A DNA stretch of 64,000 nucleotides, taken from Pseudo-nitzschia pungens. Its lineage: Eukaryota > Bacillariophyta > Bacillariophyceae > Bacillariales > Bacillariaceae. Below the pieces are notes generated by a model. The model was not told the origin of the DNA and made no database searches. It was given only the letters and a program-made list of their open reading frames with translations. This document shows, in pieces, positions 56,365 to 64,000 of the stretch. The DNA lies in the NCBI GenBank assembly GCA_037355855.1, contig CM074758.1, forward strand, positions 8,529,001 through 8,593,000. Reading direction: 5' to 3'. Numbering within the stretch: the first letter of the stretch is position 1; each line of letters begins with the position of its first letter. The translations under genes were made by a program, and so were the position numbers.

Positions 56365-57157
56365 CGCTCCAAGAAGCGCTGCTGCCTCCGCTATTGTGTG
56401 TTTGGCACGAGTGTTGTCATTGACTTGCCCAGGCTCGTGTTCGAACTCGAAAGGAACAGCGAACAAAGGAAGTTGTGTCGAAACAACAGATTTGAAAGGT
56501 GGGCACCCGGCTGGACGCTAGGGAAGTTTGTCGCGTGAATGGAACACTCCTTCGACATCTGATGTCGATTGTCGATGTCAGAAATGATGATTATTACGGG
56601 ATTAGTTTTCTCTTTGTTTCGTTCGAGTCGGACAAGCATTGTGCCAACGTCGAAATCGCATCGACGTGAACGCGATATACGTTCCATACCGTACGAACCG
56701 TACTCGTACGTGTAAGGTTTACCGTACGCAAAAAATCGCAAAAACTTGTTTTGTGGGTCGCCCGATTGGCCCGAAATGACACGATCTCTTCTCCAAATCG
56801 ACCATGAAACTCTGTCTTGACCATGAGGAGTGGCAAGCCTGGTAGGTTACTTGCTGAATCTTGAAAAATACACGAAGCATTGATTGATTGTCTAGATATT
56901 ACTATGATTATAGGGATCAGGAAAAATAACAAGACATGATTATTATTCTATTTAATGATCCACTTTCCTGAAGTGTACAACTTGTTCTGTCCCGAGAATT
57001 AGACAAACAGCTGCAAGAGCATAGTGATCCCGTCTTTCGTTGGTTAGGCGATTGCTGTTTCGTGAGACCGCATTGTTATCTTTTTGAAAAGAACTCTGTG
57101 TGTGAAATCAGGAACCTCCAAGTTCCTTTTGATTTGATTCTGGTTTGTTTCCTTTTC
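56365..57157. other. Spacer between PPTase and ALB3
   Basis: About 800 bp upstream of the PPTase start and downstream of the ALB3 stop. Contains GTACGTGTAAGG/ACCGTACG words at 56685-56725. No gene seen. Confidence 0.5.
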
Positions 57158-58744
57158 TTAGTTCTTTCTTCTCTTCTTCTTCTTCTTGCCACCACGCTGT
57201 ACGACAGTACATTATTGAGTTAGTACCCATCGATGACGAACTAGATCCCAAACATACAAATCGACCTAAACGCAGCAGTCCAAAAATACTTCAACTGTGC
57301 ACAGCTGTAGATTCTCAATAAGCTCTTACCTTTTTGTTGCTTTCTCCGGCATCGGCGTTTGAGACAATTTCCGAGACAACCTCGGCATCGACAACATCTG
57401 CATTGGTGATGGGGGTAACACCATCACTGGATGCGGAACCGACCGACTCTCCGAATCCCGCGGGCTTTTCGCGAATGGTGGGTGGGGTGAAAACATTGGG
57501 GTTGGGAGCCGAAGTGGTGGTTTCGGCCGGAACTCCAACCGTTGCAGCATCCATTTTCAGGCTGTTTCGAATGATGAGGGAAGTGGCGGTGGTGACAATG
57601 TTGTTAGTGACCCAGTACACAGAAAGGGCAGAAGGAACTGTCAGAGAGAACCAACCAATCATCAGGGGCAAGACTTTGAGGAAGGCAGGTTGTTGGTCCT
57701 TTTGTTCCTTGGGAGTCATCAGTTCCATGGAGGCGAATTGAGAAATAACCAAGAACACGGGCAGGACCAAAAATGCTGTTGTGTCTTCCCATCCCAACGA
57801 AGGGGCTCCATTGACCCAGTTATCGAACAACCATGACGCCCCCTTGCTAGGATCGGCTCCGTATGTAGGACCTTCAAGACTAGGTAAAAACAGAAAAGAT
57901 TCGTCGAGGGCATTCTTGTTGGCAAGATCAAGGACGGCACGGTAGAGACCAATAAAAACCGGAATTTGCACAAGACTTGGAATGCATCCAGCAAGTGGGT
58001 TGACGTTGTTGGTCTGGTAGAGTTCGGCAATCTTTTGATTCATGACCTCCGGATTGCTCTGGTATTTGGCCTGGACCTCCTTGAGAGTTGGCTGCAAGGC
58101 CTGTCGAATAAGAAATAAACACAGATGGCCCATTAGCGCGTACCAGTAAAAGACAGGGGAAGTACATCGGGAAGACGAAGGGATGGATTGAGTCAGTTTA
58201 AGAGAGAAGGACAACTGCATGCAAACTACAAACATGGCGAAGGCAAACGTACCTGCATTTTCTGGGTACTTTCCAATTGCGTCTTGGTAAGTGGGAAGGT
58301 CAGCAGTTTGATTGCCAATGTCAACGTAATGATGGCAACACCCCAAGAGTTGCTGTCAATTCCCACTGCATTTAATCCACCGTGGATAATCTCAAGGAAT
58401 GCCATGGTTGGTCCCGTCAAGAAACCGAACCATCCGTTATTCGACTTGGCGGCTTCGGCAGCAACTTCCCCCGCGGCGCCGGTAGGATCAACAGCTTGGA
58501 CAATTTCCGTTGCCCCTGCGGCAATCGCATCGGCATCAAGATCCGCGACGGAAAAGGTTGACATAAAGTCTTGAATAGACTGAACATGATGAGGAAGCTC
58601 CTGCAAGTTCGATGGGTCGATTGGGGAGAAGGCACGAGCGGTAGATTGTCTGCTGACACCGCCGAATTTCGACGGAGCGAAAGCATCTACATTGCCTTCC
58701 AAAAGCGCTAGAAGGAGCGGCATGAATCCAAAACTAAACTTCAT
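57158..58744 (-). CDS. ALB3: ALB3 thylakoid membrane insertase (YidC/Oxa1/Alb3 family)
   Basis: Inserts light-harvesting and other proteins into thylakoids, with the chloroplast SRP system. Exons 58744-58253, 58100-57330 and a small 57196-57158 give 433 residues. The N-terminal signal peptide ends VDA|FAPSKF at 21/22, a textbook diatom plastid signal. The conserved core spans the first transmembrane segment (WGVAIITLTLAIKLLTFPLT), KMQALQPTLKEVQAKYQ, IPSLVQIPVFIGLYRAV, then LPVFLVISQF and the last spans LKVLPLMIGWFSLTVPS and SALSVYWVTNNIVT. The last exon adds only RGGKKKKKRRKN, a basic tail like those that bind cpSRP43/ribosomes; if the intron is kept the protein ends VRAY instead. I chose the spliced form because both sites are good GT-AG matches. 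Confidence 0.93.
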
Positions 58745-59488
58745 GACTCAGAATTTTCTTTATTCGATGTAATGATGTGAATGTAAACGATTTGTTTGGT
58801 CTTCGATTGCCAGAGTTGTGCCAACTTCAAAAGTCTACTCGTGTCCGAAAAACAAACACAAATTTGTCAGAATACAAAACTGCTTCTGTGACTAGATTGT
58901 CGTCGGAGACCGAATTCAATCGAATTGAATCGCCGTTTGATGTTGTGGCGTACGGGGTGGAAGCTTTCTTTCGCGATGTTTGATTCACATTCAGCAACAA
59001 CATCATCAATCATGGGCTAGTTACTCGGATATTGACACGGCGAGGACACATCATCAGTTGGCCTCTCGACAACGGGAACTCGTGCGGATACGATTTTTAT
59101 TTGCTTCAGATTGAAGATGGAACACGTACGCTTGCTCGGTCCAACGGTCGATGGTCAGACGCTTCAACGGGTGCAACTCTCGCTCGAGGTTTTTTTTGAG
59201 AAAAAAATGAAGAAAATAATCACATTACCGGTACCTCCACGTGGAAATTAGGGCCACGTTTAAATTACTGGTAGAATGCATTGTAGGGACTCCGGACCTC
59301 CTCTGAACGTTCAATTCCTTACTCGTACGGTACCTAGGAAAAACATGAGACGATTCTCATCGAGAGACATCCTTCATCGTAACAGGTCTTGGACTTGATT
59401 CACCACAACATCGGAGAAGCACCGGTAACTGCGTTTGTGCATTGCATTGAAAAATTAGTTGTACGAAGAACAATAGTAACAGCAAACA
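58745..59488. other. Divergent intergenic region ALB3 / SEC66
   Basis: About 740 bp with no gene, presumably both promoters. ACCGGTACC and GTACGGTACC words at 59228-59335. Confidence 0.5.
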
Positions 59489-60632
59489 ATGGTGGAACAA
59501 ACCGTGAACGTTGATCCTGACGGAAGCACAACTTTCGAGGGGGCTGGTGATGAAGGTGCCTCTGCGGGAGAGGGTTTCGACGAGGAGATTTTGGAGGAGG
59601 TCGCCAGTGGAGTTGACCCAGCAATCTACTTGTTGGTAGCATTTATTGTCGGGGCCTTTTTGTATTTCTTGTACCTCAAGAAAAATCGCTCGAATGAAGA
59701 TGATTATTTCTCGTCGTACGAAAAAGTGAGTTGGGTTGATGAGCGAAATGGCATCCACGACGGAGCACTTGCAAAGTTCATATTCGGCACAAAGACGTCA
59801 AATTCAGATGTGGCAGCGTCCGAAAAGCCTTCGCACGACTTCTAATATATTTTCTGTCAATTTCATTTTCAATCGTTTGCTCTTTCTAGTTCAACATCAA
59901 ACTTCCCTCTGAAGTTAACGAGTACTATGGGGTCAAAGACAAATGCGAAAACGCTGGCTGGCAACCTGGAAAGGCGCCGGAAGATAAAGGAAATCCTAAT
60001 AGTCTGCACCGAGTCATGGCCCAAGCCTTGATGAAGCGGGCAATTGCTGATATTCCCATTGTCACTTTCATTCAGAAGGAATCCGCCGGCATGAATAAAT
60101 TGTATTCCCAATCTATGTGCTCCGTAAGCCAATGGCGTGCGTACCAAACGGCTGAGTCCATGGTTTCTGCCGAAGTCGACGAAGTTAGAGCCGAAGCCGA
60201 CGAAATTGAACCTGGTTGGAGTCAGGTAAGGCAACTCTCTCGTTTCATTTATGTTGGACACCATTTGATGATTGAGACGAAGATTCGGTCAATTTTCCAT
60301 CTTCACTTCTAAACGTGTTGCAATGATTTTATTCAAATCTCAAATTCGTGCAGGTCATCTGGAGACAAGCAATGCAATACCACGGCATGCTGAAGCAAAA
60401 GCACGAGATGGAGAAAAAGGCCGCAGCTGACGCTGCAGCCAAGAAAAAGGAAATAGAGCAGAGAGTAAATGCTGCCAAAGCACAAATGAAATCCAAAGAG
60501 GATGAGAAAGATGCCGCCGAGAGAATTGCGAGAGAACTGATCGAAGCGGAAGAGCGCGAAAAGGATAGCAAAACAGCCTTCTCCAACGGAGTAAAGAAAG
60601 GGTTCCTTGAATCCAAAAAGAAAAAGAAATAA
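59489..60632 (+). CDS. SEC66: SEC66/Sec71-type ER translocon subunit
   Basis: Subunit of the Sec62/63 complex for post-translational import into the ER. Exons 59489-59725, 59890-60225 and 60354-60632 (all phase 0) give 283 residues. An acidic N-terminus (about 1-44) is followed by one membrane span DPAIYLLVAFIVGAFLYFLYL, then the Sec66 domain with LMKRAIADIPIVTFIQKESA, LYSQSMCSVSQWRAYQTAES, DEVRAEADEIEPGWSQVIWR and AMQYH. The third exon adds a highly charged coiled coil (KKKEIEQRVNAAKAQMKSKE) ending KKKKK, longer than in yeast. The family match rests on the central helices, so I am fairly but not fully sure. Confidence 0.82.
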
Positions 60633-61259
60633 GCAAAGCATTCATATGTACAGCGAGGCGTTTTGGGAGGAAAGAATCGTTGTTCTGCAATTACTTTCGC
60701 ATCGGCTAACGGTAGTTATGATGTCTACGACGAAGTGAAAAAAGGTGGGATGTTCCCGGCGTCATAAACTGACAGATGTGGAATTGCATCGTGGCATTTC
60801 TCGTTTGAGGTAACGTGATGATGAAATTACATAGTTTTATGGTACGCGTAGTTGTCAATCACAGAATACACTATTTTTGATTATTTTTTGTTATCCTTCA
60901 CTCTCGTTGTTTGCATGAACTTACGTGCGATTGCACTGACGAATGGTAAGGTTCTAGTTTCTGACCAACATTTCGCGAGATGAAATAGCACAAATCGCTT
61001 GTGTCCTAACGTGCATTGAAGTGATTGGTTCAGATTAAAGAGCTATGTAAGATACATTGTTCGTTATTAGATTTACGCAGTTACTAAGCAACATTTCTGT
61101 TTCGCAGGGTTGTAGCCTTAATGATATTTGATCTCAAAGTGCATTTGAGATTTGATACTTCGTTGTCAAGCAAGACCAACTGAAGCCTTTTCCAAGATCC
61201 TCGCTCTCACGAAAAATTCTTGAGGCCGGCATTATTGAACGTTCAATACGAAGGAATAT
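60633..61259. other. Convergent spacer SEC66 / pyrophosphatase
   Basis: About 630 bp of AT-rich DNA between convergent genes, without features I can name. Confidence 0.5.
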
Positions 61260-62569
61260 TTAAAAGGTAGGGGCGTCGTCATCGTCTTCGGCGGATTCGG
61301 GGAAGTTGTGCTCTTCGACGTTGGTGGCCAACGCGTTGAGGGAATTTGTGGACAACTTTCTCACCAGCTTCTTCACTTCCTCTCCCAAGTCTTCACTCAT
61401 GTTTCGCTCCTTTTCTCCAGAGATCAACTCTTGCCATGCGTGGTGGCACTCATCCATGATTGAAAAGGCATAATCCTTGTCCATGAACTTTTCATCGAGG
61501 CCGAACGTGTTGGGAGGCTTTCCATCGGGGATTTTGTATGTTCGGTACCACTCACGAATGGCATCCAACATACCAGGCAGTTGCTCATCAACATCATTGA
61601 TATTGTTGATGAAAGGTGCCCACTTATCATCTTTGTCAATAGTGATGAGCTTCCAGTCAGCTTCACCCTCATCGATCATCATCAAAATACCAAGGACCTT
61701 AACTGGTCGAACCCCCTGTTCATAGATAAAGAGCAATCAATGATCCGCATGGGATTATACTGTGAGTATATATTTTTGCCTCAAATCGGTACAACAAAAA
61801 AAAAACACCTGTTTACATTTTTTCTCTCGTACACGCTTCGACTTACACCGCACTTGATGATTCTAGCTCCAATTTCGCAGACATCCAAAGGATCATTGTC
61901 ACCTCTGCAGCCCTCTGCATCGGGGTGAACAAAAGTGGGATCCTCCCACGTTTGAGGGAAGCATCCGTAGTTGAAGAAGATGTCACCTTTCTTGAACTAT
62001 TTCCGATTCGAATGAAAGCACAAAGGAATTATTCGCACCGTCAGAAAAAAGAACATAGAACAACTCTCGAAACCGACAGAAAAGTTCGATACAACACAAC
62101 ATACCTCTCGAAGCTTTCCTTTCTTTTCGTCTTGCTTGATAGGAGTGAAGTCCTCGTCAGTTGCGATCTCGTACTTCTTTCTGTAAAATTAAAATGCAAT
62201 AGATATATACATGTATAATTGAGTCCAACAGTCTTTGTGTTACAATGAACGAAAACCATATTTTCATTCCCTCTACAACGGAAAAGTCAGACAACGAGGC
62301 TTCTCGTACCTTGTGAACTTGGGAATTTCACAAACAAAGTTGAAGTATTCCGTCTTGTTTCCGCTCTCGGGATCGATGTGGGCCAAGCTAATGTCGTGCC
62401 ACAACGAAATGGTCTTCGCGTTTTGACCGTGCTTGGCGTGGATTCGGTAATCGAGAGTATCTTCCTGTCCCTCCTCGTGAAGGTCGATATCCTTGTCGGA
62501 CCCGAACGAGTTCGATCGGCTGGGCGACTTGACTGGCTCGTCGTTGAGGGGAACTAGAGTTTCTTCCAT
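61260..62569 (-). CDS. PPA: Soluble inorganic pyrophosphatase, family I eukaryotic type
   Basis: Hydrolyses pyrophosphate released by biosynthesis, needing Mg2+. Exons 62569-62310, 62180-62105, 61996-61847 and 61715-61260 give 313 residues. Landmarks: [38 protein letters not shown], the active-site segment [11 protein letters not shown] and [14 protein letters not shown] with the three metal-binding aspartates, and [20 protein letters not shown]. The long family I form (about 280-310 residues) with W/H-rich N-terminus is the eukaryotic cytosolic kind; there is no plastid signal. Exon 2 is only 76 bp. The tail ends in acidic [12 protein letters not shown]. Confidence 0.95.
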
Positions 62570-63214
62570 CTTGTCTGCGCTGATAGTCCTGCTACTACGA
62601 ACGATAAATAAATTATGGGAACTCCGTGGGATCGTACGACACCCATGGTGTTGTCACAAACCGGTCCCTCACTAGGACATGTCTGGACAGCGGTTTTCAA
62701 TGACGATCGATGCAAGGGAGCAGATGCACGGTAAGAATTAGAAACGATGTTGGCGCGCATTACACATCAGACCAGGAATTGCGTTACTGACGTGTGACCC
62801 CCGCACGAATAGAAGGGAATGGGAAACAGGTTTTTCTAAGAATCTAACCAAGATTCGAAGTTCTATTCACGAGTCTGAATAATCAGGAACGTGCCTGAAA
62901 TGACAGTGATGTGAAAACAGTAAAAAAGAAACAGTGAAAAAAGGACCATCACACAATCTCACGACTGATTTTCTAACACTTCTCACTCCCCCGAGTGCCG
63001 TTACCGTCATCGTTATCGTCATTATTATCGGTATGTAATAGTATGTACGATACCTAACAATTCAACTAATGTGGAAAGTATCGGTCTCGGAAGTCAGAAA
63101 TTCAAGTCGAGTCTCAAAAGCCTCGACTTGCAGAAAAAGATGACGATGATATCCACTTTGAGATGATTACTGTACCGTATTTGACCTGGGATCTGGACGA
63201 GAGGAATCAAAAAC
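62570..63214. other. Divergent intergenic region pyrophosphatase / WD40 gene
   Basis: About 650 bp with no gene; TCGTTATCGTCATTATTATC repeat near 63005-63030. Presumed promoters. Confidence 0.5.
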
Positions 63215-64000
63215 ATGACGACGGACAACGCCGTCGAGCCGAGAACGATTGATCCAATACTGAACCTCCCTGTCCAGTCCTCGGTCACATCACTTTGTTT
63301 TCTTTCTCCGACGAAACCCGATGATATATCCAAGAAGCGTATCGACGCGGCGACGAAAGGTTCACTCCAAGAAAGTCGACAATGGGAATGAAAACATATC
63401 CGATCCATACGACACAGATGATAGTAGCGAAAGTGATGACAGTGATGATGATGATAATGCTGACTGATGAAATAGTATTTCGTTCTTCTGCTCTTTCTGT
63501 TCAGAAATCGAATTCGATATGTTGTCAGGGGAGTCTACATCATGTACTCAGAAATCGATTTCTGGCTTCCTGCCACAGCGACGGCGAGGCGTTGCTTTGG
63601 GATTTGAACAATCAAAAGCGAATAGCAACAATTTCCCCCAACCGAGGCGGATCTGGCCTTTGTGTTCGACGGATTGATGATCCTGGACAGATGATTTTTC
63701 AATCTCGCGACCCGAAAGGAATGGTCTCGCTTCACGCAATAGAACGATGTCCTGCTGAAGAACAAGTCAACAACACCCGATGCAATCCAACAGTTATTCG
63801 CGAATACGAGACTTATAGCCAAACGTTTTGTCAGGCCGCTCCTTGTTGTGGGAACAAGAATTTGATGGCGTTGCCTACCAGCGATGAGTCGGCAGTAACC
63901 GTGGTGGACTGGCGGAGTAATAGCAACGTGGCCAAATACTCGATTGAGGGCCACGGGATGGTGACAAGCTTGGCACTAACCGTCGCTCCCGACAAGACAG
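63215..64000 (+). CDS. GNB1L: GNB1L/ASA1-type WD40 protein, 5' part (cut by window end)
   Basis: WD40 propeller family that includes human GNB1L and yeast ASA1 of the ASTRA/TTT complex, which stabilises PIKK kinases. The ATG at 63215 opens MTTDNAVEPRTIDPILNLPV followed by QSSVTSLCFLSP, the first strand. The frame then closes, and coding resumes after a probable acceptor near 63505: NRFLASCHSDGEALLWDLNN, GGSGLCVRRID, MIFQSRDPKGMVSLHAIE, ETYSQTFCQAAP and SAVTVVDWRSNSN, continuing off the edge. The splice structure between 63330 and 63510 is unresolved; an acidic repeat (DDTDDSSESDDSDDDD) lies there in another frame. The T-F-C motif after the second repeat favours this family over other WD40 proteins. 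Confidence 0.65.

Noticed and set aside
57315..57330. ALB3 ending VRAY
   Set aside because: A good donor at 57329 and acceptor before 57196 give a conserved-looking basic tail; kept only as a possible isoform.

Overview
The window is nuclear DNA from a photosynthetic stramenopile, most likely a pennate diatom. Spliceosomal GT-AG introns of roughly 70-430 bp occur in many genes. At least three proteins (DUF1350 protein, CtpA, ALB3) begin with a signal peptide that ends in the diatom-type 'A-F' plastid cleavage context (VSA|F, CHA|F, VDA|FAP). Genes are compact, alternate strands and sit about 0.1-3 kb apart. The genus cannot be fixed from the sequence alone.

Layout. 0-9.4 kb: RAD50 (minus, six exons), a two-exon EndoU-type endoribonuclease with a duplicated N-terminal module (plus), and a plastid DUF1350 alpha/beta-hydrolase-like protein (minus). 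9.85-14.44 kb: a complete-looking 4.6 kb DNA transposon with about 220 bp terminal inverted repeats and TA target duplication. It carries an IS630/Tc1-mariner-type DD38E transposase and, on the opposite strand, a cysteine-rich second protein. It sits in what was a short promoter between the DUF1350 gene and a derlin gene. 14.5-19.2 kb: derlin (plus) and XPC/Rad4 (minus), converging, both recognisable but broken by several one-base frame changes. 19.9-22.3 kb: mitochondrial CGFS glutaredoxin and RLP24. 23.2-29.4 kb: a six-exon IML1/DEPDC5 GATOR1 subunit that seems to lack the DEP domain.

29.6-36.2 kb: two members of an unnamed protein family in repeat-rich spacer, with MITE-like elements. 36.3-39.9 kb: pseudouridine synthase PUS1 and a lumen-targeted CtpA protease. 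39.9-45.2 kb: mostly spacer, with a second MITE copy, one membrane protein of unknown role, and a dense field of CTAGTA palindromes. 45.2-54.4 kb: cullin-4, a fused S-adenosylmethionine decarboxylase/spermidine synthase, and UBA3 (the NEDD8 E1 subunit that feeds cullin neddylation). 55.3-64 kb: phosphopantetheinyl transferase, plastid ALB3/YidC insertase, SEC66-type ER translocon subunit, cytosolic-type inorganic pyrophosphatase, and the 5' part of a GNB1L/ASA1-type WD40 protein that runs off the edge.

These are ordinary single-copy housekeeping genes, not an operon or a gene cluster. The most unusual items are the two-gene long-TIR transposon, the block of frameshifted genes beside it, the polyamine fusion enzyme, the duplicated domain ahead of EndoU, and the palindrome-rich spacers. 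All gene models are my own readings of splice sites and are unsupported by transcript data.
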